Shown here: positions 9,502 through 18,175 of the stretch, piece after piece
Layout: each line of letters begins with the position of its first letter
Position numbering within the stretch: the first letter of the stretch is position 1
Origin: an uncultured Oscillospiraceae bacterium
GTDB taxonomy: Bacteria > Bacillota > Clostridia > Oscillospirales > Acutalibacteraceae
Assembly: GCA_949289045.1 (NCBI GenBank)
Contig: CASEMN010000007.1
Span: forward strand, 40,842-104,841
Length of the DNA stretch: 64,000 nt
Direction of reading: 5' to 3'
Translations under genes and position numbers: made by a program
The notes under the pieces: model-generated
What the model was told of the DNA's origin: nothing
Databases searched by the model: none
The model's input: only the letters and a program-made list of their open reading frames with translations

Positions 9502-10530
9502 TTATTTGCTTTCTTCATACATTTTTTTATAATAGTCTCCGGTATTCCAAAGTTTTGCAAAGGGTTCTTCTTCCATTTCCTTTTTAAAATCTCTCATCAT
9601 TTTGATAAAAGTATACTCCGGTTCATAATTCAATTCTTTTTTTGTTTTAGACCAATCCAATATTGATTGCAATGTATCTGGCTTTGATGAGTCATAAGTA
9701 ATTACTGATCTATTATTTTCAGGTGAAAAGACTTCTACAATTCCTCTAATCATCTCTTCCAAAGAAACTCTTGTCGGAGATCCAATATTATAAAAGCCTC
9801 CATCCAGATTAGACTTAGCAGCTGCCACCACAGCCTTTGTGAAATCTTTTATATATACCATTTCTTTTACTCTTGTTGGATCACCATAAATGGCAATAGG
9901 TTCTCCTGCTTTTGCACGATCTATAAGATCTCTATAAGGCATTTTCCTCATTAGACCATCTGCATAGTGATATGCATTGGGATGATACTGGTAAATAGTA
10001 AAGAACCTAAAAATAAACCGTGATATGCCATATTCATTATGATAATTTTCAATTAAATCAACCGCAGCGTTTTTGGCTATTGCATAGATACTGTGATCTC
10101 CTGTTGCCGGATAAGATCTCGGCGCATCTGGATCAATTGGCTCTCCCGTTTCATGATATTGGAACAAATCATAAGGTGTAGTTGGAAAAATAATTTTTTT
10201 TGCTCCTGATTTGCGCATAAATTCCAATACATTCATAGTAGCCTCTGTTATAGTTCTAATTAAAGCCTGTGGATTAAACGAACATCTCGATGGCAATTCT
10301 CCTGCAAAATCAGCAACTATATCTATATTTTTACATAACAAACAGTCAAATGATTCTTTTTTTGTGATATCTACTGATATATATTCAATTCCATAATCAT
10401 TAAAAAAACCGTTATCGGAAGTTCTTTTTCCAGCTGCTATAACATCAAATCCAGCTTTTTTCAATGCCAAAGCAGAATAAGCACCGAGATTTCCTGTTGC
10501 CCCTAACACTAATACTTTTGTTTCTCTCAT
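9502..10530 (-). CDS. NAD-dependent epimerase/dehydratase (extended SDR)
   Basis: About 342 aa when started at the ATG at 10530, which has AAGGAG 8 nt upstream and puts the GATGNLG nucleotide motif near residue 10, as is normal. An earlier ATG at 10563 overlaps the upstream stop but only adds an unconserved leader. The YxxxK pair is in SIYAIAKNAA; a later MVYIKDFTKAV and FYNIGSPTRVSLEEM are typical of NDP-sugar epimerases (PF01370). It probably makes or modifies the nucleotide sugar used by this operon. The exact reaction is unknown. Confidence 0.86.
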   Translation of the reverse strand: MRETKVLVLGATGNLGAYSALALKKAGFDVIAAGKRTSDNGFFNDYGIEYISVDITKKESFDCLLCKNIDIVADFAGELPSRCSFNPQALIRTITEATMNVLEFMRKSGAKKIIFPTTPYDLFQYHETGEPIDPDAPRSYPATGDHSIYAIAKNAAVDLIENYHNEYGISRFIFRFFTIYQYHPNAYHYADGLMRKMPYRDLIDRAKAGEPIAIYGDPTRVKEMVYIKDFTKAVVAAAKSNLDGGFYNIGSPTRVSLEEMIRGIVEVFSPENNRSVITYDSSKPDTLQSILDWSKTKKELNYEPEYTFIKMMRDFKKEMEEEPFAKLWNTGDYYKKMYEESK

Positions 10531-10559
10531 TGTATGTTCTCCTTCACTCTGATCTACAG

Positions 10560-11726
10560 TCATGTATGTATCCGAATATACTCTTCTTCACTAATTCTAT
10601 TTCTTACTTTTGTTATTTGATTGTCGCTGTTAACGTAAACATCCGGAAAATACCGAATAAATGGTCCTCCAAACGTAATAGAATAAGCTCCTACTCGATG
10701 ATAAATAATTTCATCACCAATATTGAGCTCTGGCTGTTCTTCAATAGTCATTAATCTGTCATGATCCATACATGTATAACCACAAACAATTTGCTTGGAT
10801 AGTGATGGCATAGGCTTTTTCTGTTTAATTGAATACAAATATCGATTTTTTATCCATAAAGGATCAATATTGATACGGCTGCCATCTGTAGTTACTATTC
10901 TCGCACAATCGGTATCCTTAACATCAACAACACTAGTATGAAAATCCACTACTGAACCAATGATAGCTGATCCTGGCTCTACAATTAATTTAGTTTTTGA
11001 TAAATCAATACAATTTTTCAATTCATCTTTAATACATAAAATGTATTGCTCTGCCGAAGGTTTACCTTCTATCCCTCCAAAAAAACCGCCGCCTATATCT
11101 ATAAATGACAATTCTAATTTATATTTTCGTATTAATTTTGCTGCATATTTTGCAATAGCCTTATACACATCTATGCTTCTTGTTACACTATTACAATGAA
11201 GATGTAGTCCTAAGTTTGTATTTTTTGAAAACTTATTTATTGTATTCAATGCGTAAGCAAATTGACCATTTCCCTCAGAAAATCCAAATCGAAATCCGTC
11301 TGCTGAATATCCTATGTCTTCTTCTTTAAATATTGTTGGATTCACATTTACACGTATTCCTATATATGCTCCCTCAGGTTTGATATTTTCTATACATTTC
11401 AAATCACTTTGAGAATCAATATTAACCAACGCACCGTTTTCTAATGCAGTTTTCATCATTTCATGTCCTTTTATAGGACCATTAAAAATAATGCTGCTAT
11501 CTGCATATCCGCATAACTTTGCAAGCCGATATTCCTCATCAGAAACAACCTCAGCCATAATATTTTTGTTTTGCAGATATTCTAACAACCATGGCAATGA
11601 ATTTGTTTTTACTGAATAGCCAAGTACAGAATTTGGCCATATCTTATTTAATGCGTTTTCAAACTGAAATATATTATTTCTTAATTTTTCTTCTGAAATT
11701 AAAAAATAAGGGGTATTCATTAACAT
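10560..11726 (-). CDS. PLP-dependent fold-III decarboxylase/racemase-like protein
   Basis: 388 aa of the DapDC/ODC family. PLP lysine K40 sits in YSVKTN. The barrel carries HLHCNS and the phosphate-binding DIGGGFFGG, then EPGSAI. The C-terminal domain has GYTCMDHDRL, which keeps the Cys and Asp of the ODC/DapDC second-protomer loop (usually CxxxD), and a closing GAYSITFGGPF. Diaminopimelate decarboxylases normally have HIGSQ where this protein has HLHCN, so the substrate probably differs from diaminopimelate. It lies between the phosphoglycosyl transferase and the SDR/ATP-grasp pair and may supply an amine or altered amino acid that decorates the polymer. Confidence 0.85.
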   Translation of the reverse strand: MLMNTPYFLISEEKLRNNIFQFENALNKIWPNSVLGYSVKTNSLPWLLEYLQNKNIMAEVVSDEEYRLAKLCGYADSSIIFNGPIKGHEMMKTALENGALVNIDSQSDLKCIENIKPEGAYIGIRVNVNPTIFKEEDIGYSADGFRFGFSEGNGQFAYALNTINKFSKNTNLGLHLHCNSVTRSIDVYKAIAKYAAKLIRKYKLELSFIDIGGGFFGGIEGKPSAEQYILCIKDELKNCIDLSKTKLIVEPGSAIIGSVVDFHTSVVDVKDTDCARIVTTDGSRINIDPLWIKNRYLYSIKQKKPMPSLSKQIVCGYTCMDHDRLMTIEEQPELNIGDEIIYHRVGAYSITFGGPFIRYFPDVYVNSDNQITKVRNRISEEEYIRIHT

Positions 11727-11728
11727 TA

Positions 11729-12397
11729 TTACTTCGTTCCTTTAAACTCTTCAATTGTAACATCTGATGAATTAGATGAATCTATGCCTTCACGTCGAAT
11801 TACTGATAAAACAGTATCCATTATTATTTTTAAATCACCTAAAAAACTTATATGATCTACATAATATACATCCATATCAAATTTATCTTCCCAAGACATC
11901 GAATTACGACCATGAGATTGTGCGTATCCTGTCATTCCAGGTCTAACTTCATGTCTTCTTCGTTGTTTGTCATTGTATAAAGGTAAATATTTAGTTAATA
12001 GCGGTCTAGGACCAATTACACTCATTTCTCCCTTTAAAATGTTAATAAGTTCTGGTAACTCGTCCAAACTGGAATTCCTTAAAAACCTTCCAAAGTTTGT
12101 TAGCCTAATTATATCCGGCAGCAGTTCACCGTTCTCATCTCTTTCATCGGTCATAGTGCGGAACTTATACATATTGAAAATTTCCCCGTTAAGCCCGGGT
12201 CTCTGCTGCTTAAAAATCACGGGCGAGCCAAGCTTTATTCGCACTAAAACGGCAACTATCAGCAAAATCGGAGAAAGAACAATAAGAGCCACTAACGAAA
12301 GTATAAAATCAACAGGCCGCTTTATGTATTTTTCGTAGACCCCTTTTTTATGCGGAGCTTCCACAGTTTGCTTCTCTCTTACCTTTTCTGTTGTCAT
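11729..12397 (-). CDS. Phosphoglycosyl transferase (PglC/EpsL-type initiating sugar transferase)
   Basis: 222 aa, small monotopic phosphoglycosyl transferase. One reentrant membrane helix, KRPVDFILSLVALIVLSPIL, is followed by VIFKQQRPGLNGEIFNMYKF and the catalytic Asp-Glu pair in SSLDELPELINIL, then IGPRPL (PF02397). It moves phospho-sugar from a UDP-sugar to undecaprenyl phosphate and so starts repeat-unit assembly. The aminotransferase and dehydratase upstream suggest a UDP-4-amino or diacetamido sugar as donor. It overlaps the aminotransferase by 4 bp. Confidence 0.93.
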   Translation of the reverse strand: MTTEKVREKQTVEAPHKKGVYEKYIKRPVDFILSLVALIVLSPILLIVAVLVRIKLGSPVIFKQQRPGLNGEIFNMYKFRTMTDERDENGELLPDIIRLTNFGRFLRNSSLDELPELINILKGEMSVIGPRPLLTKYLPLYNDKQRRRHEVRPGMTGYAQSHGRNSMSWEDKFDMDVYYVDHISFLGDLKIIMDTVLSVIRREGIDSSNSSDVTIEEFKGTK

Positions 12398-13656
12398 TCA
12401 AAACACCTTTTTATGATTTCTATAATAACTTCCTGCTGTTCGGCAGTCATCTTGTTATCGCTGGGCAGACATAAGCCTCTGTGGAAAATATCCATTCCCA
12501 CATCTAACGGTTTACCGTCTTTTCCAAGAGCATCGCCGGCAATATAGGCGTTTGTCTTGGCCCTGCCGCTGCCTTCTCTTGTAATAAATTCATTCATACG
12601 GTATATCGGCTGCATGTGCATCGGCTTCCATATGGGACGTCCCTCGGCATTATATTTTTTCAGTGTCTCAAGAATTTCAGCCGGACAGCTTTTTCCTGAT
12701 TCGCTTATATAGAGCTCGTCACATTCGCCTCTGACCTGTCTGCACATATTTTCAGGATTAATCAGCAGACATGACAGCCAGAAATTTGGCTCTGAATTCT
12801 CTGCATCATAGGGATTCATTTTAATGGGAAGTCCTTTTAAGCCTTCCTCGTATCTTTTATAGATAGCCTTCTTCTGTGCAATGTGCTCTTCAAGATAAGG
12901 GAACTGTCCTCTTACTACGCCTGCAATTACGTTGCTCATGCGATAGTTATATCCGGTTTCCTCATGCTGGTACCATGCCGCATTTTCACGGGACTGGGTG
13001 GACCACTTTCTTACTTTCTTTGCCGCCTCTTCATCATCTGTAAGGAGCATACCTCCCGAGGAACCGGTAATAATCTTATTACCGTTAAAGCTTATTGCAC
13101 TGTATTTGCCAAGGGTACCTGTTTGTTTATCTTTGTAGGTCGCACCTAAAGACTCAGCAGCATCCTCAATGATGATTGCGCCATGCCTGTCACATATCTC
13201 CTGGATTTCCTTTGCTTTACAGGGAGTTCCGTAAAGATGAGCCGCCACCAGAACCTTTACATCAGGATAAAGCTCAAAAGCCTTTTCCAGCGCCGCCGGG
13301 TCTATATTCCATGTATCATATTCCGTATCAATAAATACAGGTATTCCGCCCTCGTAAACCACCGGATTTACCGTTGCTGCAAAAGTCAAATCAGAACAGA
13401 AAATGCGATCTCCTCTCTTGACTCCGGCCAATTTAACAGCCATATGCAGCGCCGCCGTTCCGGAAGAAAGGGCAACGGCATATTTTCGTCCTGTTTTTTC
13501 ACTGGCAAGTCGTTCTGCTTCGTTGATATTTTCTCCAATAGTGGACATCCAATTGGTTTCATAGGCTTCGGCTATATATTTAAGCTCTTCACCATTATGC
13601 ATGGTTGGACTGCTAAGCCAGATTTTTTCAGCAAAAGGCTCAATATTACCTCTCAA
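12394..13656 (-). CDS. DegT/DnrJ/EryC1-family sugar aminotransferase (PglE/EpsN-like)
   Basis: 420 aa PLP aminotransferase (PF01041). It has KYAVALSSGTAALHMAVKLA near residue 60, the AHLYG segment, EDAAESLGATY and the PLP lysine in ISFNGNKIITGSSGGM. It converts the 4-keto sugar from the dehydratase into a 4-amino sugar, with glutamate as likely donor. The start is TTG at 13656 behind AGAGG; no ATG is placed correctly. A strong hairpin lies just upstream (13698-13727), between this gene and the dehydratase. Confidence 0.92.
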   Translation of the reverse strand: MRGNIEPFAEKIWLSSPTMHNGEELKYIAEAYETNWMSTIGENINEAERLASEKTGRKYAVALSSGTAALHMAVKLAGVKRGDRIFCSDLTFAATVNPVVYEGGIPVFIDTEYDTWNIDPAALEKAFELYPDVKVLVAAHLYGTPCKAKEIQEICDRHGAIIIEDAAESLGATYKDKQTGTLGKYSAISFNGNKIITGSSGGMLLTDDEEAAKKVRKWSTQSRENAAWYQHEETGYNYRMSNVIAGVVRGQFPYLEEHIAQKKAIYKRYEEGLKGLPIKMNPYDAENSEPNFWLSCLLINPENMCRQVRGECDELYISESGKSCPAEILETLKKYNAEGRPIWKPMHMQPIYRMNEFITREGSGRAKTNAYIAGDALGKDGKPLDVGMDIFHRGLCLPSDNKMTAEQQEVIIEIIKRCFE

Positions 13657-13697
13657 GGCTTTTCCTCTTTTCTGTTACAATTATATAAACTATCACA

Positions 13698-13727
13698 GCA
13701 ACAGCATATCATCCGACATGCTGTTGC
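13698..13727 (-). other. Strong hairpin between dehydratase and aminotransferase genes
   Basis: A perfect 10-bp inverted repeat (GCAACAGCAT ... ATGCTGTTGC) with a 10-nt loop sits in the 170-bp gap. Downstream on the minus strand the sequence is AT-rich but lacks a clean T run, and TATAAT occurs at about 13680. It may be a leaky terminator, an RNA-processing site or part of an internal promoter that sets the dehydratase apart from the rest of the operon. Confidence 0.5.
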
Positions 13728-13826
13728 CACAGTTTTGCTATTAAAAATTTGGTTTCATAAAACATTCAATGTTTTTTAGAAATCATCATATCATGTATTC
13801 AGACAGCCTTAAAATTACTGCATATA

Positions 13827-15773
13827 TCACATTTCAGATTCGGTGTTTACCTTGTCTTCATTTGCATCATATTCTTCTTCCTCATAGACTTCTTCGCTGC
13901 TTTTTCCCTGCCACATCTTGTATTCAGGCACTATCTCCTTGATATACGAACGTATATCATCAGCTTCTTCATAAGCTCTGTTGACTATTTCCAAAAGCTG
14001 CTTGCGGATTTTCTCTGCGTCGATTTTACCCATCTGAGCTACAAAGATACGCTCATTTTCAGTGCGAACAAGATTTTTTTCATCTATCAGAAGCTCTTCA
14101 TACAGCTTCTCTCCGGGACGCAGACCCGTAAACTTGATTTTGATATCCTTATCCGGAATATGCCCTGAAAGACGTATCATCTTCTTTGCCATATCAAGTA
14201 TTTTTACAGGCTCACCCATATCAAGAATAAAAATCTCTCCACCATGTGCATAGGCTCCGCACTGAAGCACCAGGTTGACCGCTTCAAGTATTGTCATGAA
14301 ATAACGGATAATATCTGGGTGTGTAACAGTAACCGGTCCGCCCTCTTTTATCTGCTTATTGAAAAGCGGGAAAACACTGCCGTTACTACCTAAAACGTTT
14401 CCGAAACGCACCGCTGCATACTCTGTATCGGAAATCTGATTGAATACCTGCATGATTATTTCGCAGATACGCTTTGATGCTCCCATTACGTTTGTGGGAC
14501 GCACTGCCTTATCCGAAGAAATGAGCACCATTCTCTTTACCTTATACTCATCCGCCGCCTGAGCAACTATATATGTACCCAATACATTGTTCTTTATTGC
14601 TTCGTTGGGACTGTCCTCCATAAGGGGCACATGCTTATGAGCCGCAGCATGATAAACTATATCGGGTCGGTATTCTGCAAAAATGCTGTCGATTCTCTTT
14701 CTATCGCGCACCGAAGCTATAAGAGTTACAAGATTAAGATCGGGATAATTTCGCTTGAGTTCCATCTGGATATTATAGGCGTTATTTTCATATATGTCCA
14801 CAATTATCAGCTGCCTGGGGTTATGCAGCGCTATCTGACGGCAAAGCTCGCTTCCGATGGAACCGCCTCCGCCGGTAACCATAATTACATTTCCGCTGAT
14901 ATGTTCAGCGATTTTATCCATACGCAGCTGGATTGAATCACGACCAAGCAAATCCTCAATTTTTACTTCGCGCAGCATAGAAACAGTAACTTCCTGATTT
15001 ACAAGCTGATAAATACTCGGTAAAAGCAGAACTTTACAGGCAGTCTCCTGACATATTTCCAAAAGTCCGCTCTGTTCCTCAGGAGTAAGAGTAGGTATGG
15101 CGATTATTATTTCCGAAATATCATATTTCTTTACCATTGCAGGAATAGACTTTTTGCCTCCCACTACCGGCACACCTAAAAGGTATGTTCCCCATTTTTC
15201 TGCATTATCGTCAATAATGCAGGGAACCTTACGGTTTATATGAGAGCTGCTTTTCATCTCATGCACAAGCATGTATCCCGCAGAGCCTGCGCCTACAACC
15301 ATTGTGATTATGGGATTGGCTCTTGATCTTTTTGAACGCTTGAGCAAAATGCCGATAAAACGGAAAGAGTATCTGGAAAATATCATATACACTGAAAACA
15401 GTAACACATAAATCAAAATGTAGCTTCTCGGAACAGGAAGCCCCATAAGCTTCATTCCGCAGAACTGTATAAATGATGATGCCAATACTGCAATTGCAAC
15501 ATTGCGCAGTTCTATTATACTGGCAAATCTCCAGAGAATTTTATACATCTTACAGAAGATATTGACAATAATCGTACACACAACATTTATCCACATATAT
15601 GTATGTACAGACTGGAGAAATTCAGGAGCAATGGCTGTAAAACTAAAGTCATATCTCAACCACAAAGCTCCCGCCATACAGCATATTATCATCACCGCAT
15701 CCAGCAGCATCAGACCTAAGCTTTTAAAGAAAGCTTCTTTATTATAATGAAAACGACCGCCTTGAAAACTCAT
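13827..15773 (-). CDS. Membrane-bound UDP-sugar 4,6-dehydratase (PglF/EpsC/CapD family)
   Basis: 648 aa. Four N-terminal membrane helices (to about residue 145), a first Rossmann domain with VVGAGSAGYML, then the SDR catalytic domain starting VTGGGGSIGSELCRQIALHN. The active-site stretch is SSDKAVRPTNVMGASKR: a Ser-Asp-Lys replaces the usual start, and the YxxxK tyrosine is Met, as in the FlaA1/PglF class. The product is a UDP-4-keto-6-deoxy-HexNAc for the aminotransferase downstream. The C-terminus ends in an acidic tail. The start is ATG with GAGGGG before it. It is the first gene of the polysaccharide operon. Confidence 0.92.
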   Translation of the reverse strand: MSFQGGRFHYNKEAFFKSLGLMLLDAVMIICCMAGALWLRYDFSFTAIAPEFLQSVHTYMWINVVCTIIVNIFCKMYKILWRFASIIELRNVAIAVLASSFIQFCGMKLMGLPVPRSYILIYVLLFSVYMIFSRYSFRFIGILLKRSKRSRANPIITMVVGAGSAGYMLVHEMKSSSHINRKVPCIIDDNAEKWGTYLLGVPVVGGKKSIPAMVKKYDISEIIIAIPTLTPEEQSGLLEICQETACKVLLLPSIYQLVNQEVTVSMLREVKIEDLLGRDSIQLRMDKIAEHISGNVIMVTGGGGSIGSELCRQIALHNPRQLIIVDIYENNAYNIQMELKRNYPDLNLVTLIASVRDRKRIDSIFAEYRPDIVYHAAAHKHVPLMEDSPNEAIKNNVLGTYIVAQAADEYKVKRMVLISSDKAVRPTNVMGASKRICEIIMQVFNQISDTEYAAVRFGNVLGSNGSVFPLFNKQIKEGGPVTVTHPDIIRYFMTILEAVNLVLQCGAYAHGGEIFILDMGEPVKILDMAKKMIRLSGHIPDKDIKIKFTGLRPGEKLYEELLIDEKNLVRTENERIFVAQMGKIDAEKIRKQLLEIVNRAYEEADDIRSYIKEIVPEYKMWQGKSSEEVYEEEEYDANEDKVNTESEM

Positions 15774-16324
15774 AAAATTACCCCTCTATATAAAATTTAA
15801 TAACATAATAAGGCTCACACAGGATCCCTAAATAACCGCAATCAATAATATAATCAAATTCTATTAAGAAACCAAAAGCACCGTATCAATCCGTGTATTA
15901 ATGCTTTTTAAACAAATAGGGATTGCGATGCTTTCTATTTTAACATATATGAAAGTTCTAAAATCTACATATATTGATATTGTATAACATATAATTAGTA
16001 AATTCAATTAGATAGCTTTAAAATTTTAACTTGTTTTAGATGATTTATTTATGGATATTTTTCATTTTTTTACAAAATAATGCAAATAATGACAATTTCC
16101 ACTTATAAGTTTATCCCATTAAAGTTAAATAATCAATAGGATTTACATATCAATTGCTTTTTTGTATACAAGATATAAAAATTATATTATTATTCTTGTA
16201 ATAGTAATCTATAATAAATATATAATCTACAAGTATTTTGTTCTGACTATTAAAAAATGCTTTTTAAAATCTAATTCAAATTGACTTCAGTGACATATGA
16301 GCTTAAAATATTAAATTATTTCTA
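15774..16324. other. AT-rich intergenic region upstream of the polysaccharide operon
   Basis: About 550 bp with no supported gene on either strand. It carries the likely operon promoter and a 7-bp inverted repeat (AAAAGCA at 15874 with TGCTTTT at 15902). The rest is A/T-rich without clear repeats. Long leaders like this are common before EPS operons, but no antiterminator site could be recognised. Confidence 0.5.
15847..15875 (-). promoter_or_regulatory. Candidate sigma-A promoter of the polysaccharide operon
   Basis: On the minus strand TTGGTT (15870-15875) and TATATT (15847-15852) are 17 bp apart, about 75 bp before the dehydratase start. It is a fair but not perfect match. Confidence 0.35.
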
Positions 16325-16363
16325 TTGACAAAAAATTAGTAAGTGTTATTATGAACATTGTTC
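16325..16363 (+). promoter_or_regulatory. TetR-gene promoter with palindromic operator
   Basis: TTGACA (16325-16330), 16-bp spacer and TATTAT (16347-16352) form a strong promoter. The 13-bp perfect palindrome TGAACATTGTTCA (16352-16364) overlaps the -10 and the start of transcription. This fits autorepression by the TetR protein encoded just downstream. Confidence 0.75.
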
Positions 16364-16383
16364 AGTTTGAAAGGAGGAAATCA

Positions 16384-16941
16384 ATGAACACTGTTGTAAC
16401 TTTAAAGGAAGCGATTTTAAAGGTTAGCTGTGAGATAATTGCCCAGCAGGGCTGGACTGCCGTAAGTATCAGAAATGTTGCAGAAAAATGCGGTGTTTCC
16501 GTAGGTTCAATTTATAACTATTTCAGTTCAAAAGCTGATCTTGTGGCACAGACAATTGAAAGTGTATGGCGTGATATTTTTCATCTCTACGAGCACGCAG
16601 GAGATTTTGACGATTTTATAAAATGTATCAGATGGATTTTTGAAAGTGCGGAAAAAGGCGGCGAAAAATATCCCGGCTTCTTTTCACTTCACTCCATGAG
16701 CTTTTTAAGCGGAGAAAAATCACAGGGAAGAAAACTAATGGAACGCTCAAGACAACACATGAAAAAAGGTCTTTTGTCAGCACTGAATAAGGATGTAAAC
16801 GTACGCTCAGACGCTTTCGGCGAAAACCTTTCAAAAGAACAGTTCATTGACATTATTTTCTCTCTGATTGTTTCAGCACTTTTAAAGGAAGATTATAACT
16901 GCACAGCAATTACTGAAATAATCAGACGCACTATATATTAA
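16384..16941 (+). CDS. TetR/AcrR-family transcriptional regulator
   Basis: 185 aa from the ATG at 16384, which has AAAGGAGG 7 nt upstream. An upstream in-frame ATG at 16351 lies inside the promoter -10 and cannot be the start. The N-terminal HTH reads GWTAVSIRNVAEKCGVSVGS followed by IYNYFSSKADLVAQTI, the standard TetR DNA-binding domain; the C-terminal half is the divergent ligand domain. It probably represses itself and the two membrane-protein genes that follow, through the two related palindromes at 16352 and 16977. The ligand is unknown. Confidence 0.92.
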   Translation: MNTVVTLKEAILKVSCEIIAQQGWTAVSIRNVAEKCGVSVGSIYNYFSSKADLVAQTIESVWRDIFHLYEHAGDFDDFIKCIRWIFESAEKGGEKYPGFFSLHSMSFLSGEKSQGRKLMERSRQHMKKGLLSALNKDVNVRSDAFGENLSKEQFIDIIFSLIVSALLKEDYNCTAITEIIRRTIY

Positions 16942-16967
16942 TTTCCTCAAAGCGGGGAAATTTTTTT
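16940..16967 (+). terminator. Intrinsic terminator after the TetR gene
   Basis: AATTTCC and GGAAATT form a 7-bp stem with a 9-nt loop, followed by a T run. It begins at the TAA stop of the TetR gene and would lower read-through into the next gene. Confidence 0.65.
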
Positions 16968-16976
16968 AAAGGAAAA

Positions 16977-16989
16977 TGAACATCGTTCA
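16977..16989 (+). promoter_or_regulatory. Second TetR-type operator
   Basis: TGAACATCGTTCA repeats the palindrome at 16352-16364 with one change; arms TGAAC/GTTCA are intact and the next bases (AG ... AAAGGA) also match. It lies just before the SD of the next gene, so repressor bound here could block that gene separately. Confidence 0.65.
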
Positions 16990-17006
16990 GAAAGGATAAC
17001 GATATA

Positions 17007-17429
17007 ATGAATATAATGAAAGTAAAAAAGAACACCTTACTGCTTATAGCCTGTCTTGTATGGACAGCGGCGGGATTCAATATTCTGCGTATAGGAATTA
17101 TGGCTTACACAGGTTATTTATCAGCCTTTAATATAATTTTATCGGCGGCTGTATTCGGAATTTTTCAGTACTTCATATTTGGCAAACTTGTCAGAAAGCA
17201 TACAAAGAGAATAACCGATTATGAAGAGGAAAAACACTTTTTCCTGAAATTCTTCGATTTAAAATCTTTTATAATTATGGCTTTTATGATGACCGGCGGA
17301 ATTTATTTAAGGACATCAGGCTTGGGTCCCGAAAGGTTTATTGCAGTTTTCTATTCGGGATTGGGTGCTTCTCTGCTTCTTGCAGGTATCCTTTTCGGCA
17401 GAAACTATTTCAAAGCATTGAGCCTTTAA
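17007..17429 (+). CDS. Small membrane protein of unknown function
   Basis: 140 aa with four hydrophobic segments (about residues 10-30, 38-58, 88-106 and 112-134) and a charged loop RKHTKRITDYEEEKHFF in the middle. I do not recognise a named family. It is the first target of the TetR regulator by position and operator, and is followed 31 bp later by a second membrane protein gene, so the two probably work together, perhaps in response to a small molecule or membrane stress. Confidence 0.8.
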   Translation: MNIMKVKKNTLLLIACLVWTAAGFNILRIGIMAYTGYLSAFNIILSAAVFGIFQYFIFGKLVRKHTKRITDYEEEKHFFLKFFDLKSFIIMAFMMTGGIYLRTSGLGPERFIAVFYSGLGASLLLAGILFGRNYFKALSL

Positions 17430-17460
17430 TAATAGAAATAATTAAAAGAGGAGAAAAAAT

Positions 17461-18123
17461 ATGCAGGCTATTGTAGAAACCTTATTCGACGCAGCGTATC
17501 TCATCACCGTTATAACAATCGGAATTATCATGATTGCCAAAAGCGGAAAAAACAGCCAGTACCGTCTTTTCGGCATTATGGCAATTGTCTTAGGCTCCGG
17601 AGATGCATTCCACCTTCTTCCCAGAGCTTACGCCCTTTGCACAACAGGTCTTGAAAACTTTACCGCCGCACTGGGTACAGGTAAATTCATCACCTCAATC
17701 ACCATGACAGTCTTTTACGTAATTCTCTATTATGTCTGGAGAATACGTTACAACGTTAAAGGACAAAATGGCATAACTGCCGCAGTTTATATTCTGTCGG
17801 CTCTCAGAATTGTCTTATGTCTCTTTCCCCAGAACGAATGGCTCAGTGCAGAGGCTCCCATTTCCTGGGGAATTTACCGCAACATTCCCTTTGCTCTTTT
17901 AGGGCTTTTGATAATTGTACTGTTCTACAAAAGTGCAAAAGAAAACAATGACAAACCCTTCAAGTGGATGTGGCTCACTATTGTTCTCAGTTTCGGATTT
18001 TACATACCCGTCGTACTTTGGGCTGATGCAATTCCCATGATAGGAATGCTTATGATTCCCAAAACCTGCGCCTATGTATGGACAGTTTTAATCGGCTATC
18101 AGGCTATGAAAAACAGCAAATAA
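17461..18123 (+). CDS. Multi-span membrane protein of unknown function
   Basis: 220 aa, about seven membrane segments, starting MQAIVETLFDAAYLITVITI with an AGAGGAG SD. No transport or catalytic motif is seen. Charged or polar spots within the spans include GSGDAFHLLPRAYAL near residue 45. It ends the TetR-controlled unit and is closed by a strong terminator. Function unknown; paired with the 140-aa membrane protein upstream. Confidence 0.8.
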   Translation: MQAIVETLFDAAYLITVITIGIIMIAKSGKNSQYRLFGIMAIVLGSGDAFHLLPRAYALCTTGLENFTAALGTGKFITSITMTVFYVILYYVWRIRYNVKGQNGITAAVYILSALRIVLCLFPQNEWLSAEAPISWGIYRNIPFALLGLLIIVLFYKSAKENNDKPFKWMWLTIVLSFGFYIPVVLWADAIPMIGMLMIPKTCAYVWTVLIGYQAMKNSK

Positions 18124-18130
18124 AATACCA

Positions 18131-18170
18131 AAAGCACGGAAAGCTTAAAGCATTCCGTGCTTTAATTTTT
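18131..18170. terminator. Bidirectional terminator between convergent genes
   Basis: An 11-bp stem, AAAGCACGGAA with TTCCGTGCTTT, with T-rich flanks on both strands. It serves the plus-strand membrane-protein unit and the minus-strand methyltransferase. Confidence 0.85.
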
Positions 18171-18175
18171 CTAAT

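Noticed and set aside
9502..15773. Secondary-metabolite cluster (aminotransferase, ATP-grasp, PLP enzyme)
   Set aside because: No carrier proteins, synthases or peptide precursor; the surrounding genes are all surface-polysaccharide genes.
16351..16383. Upstream ATG of the TetR gene
   Set aside because: It overlaps the promoter -10 and operator; the ATG at 16384 has the SD.
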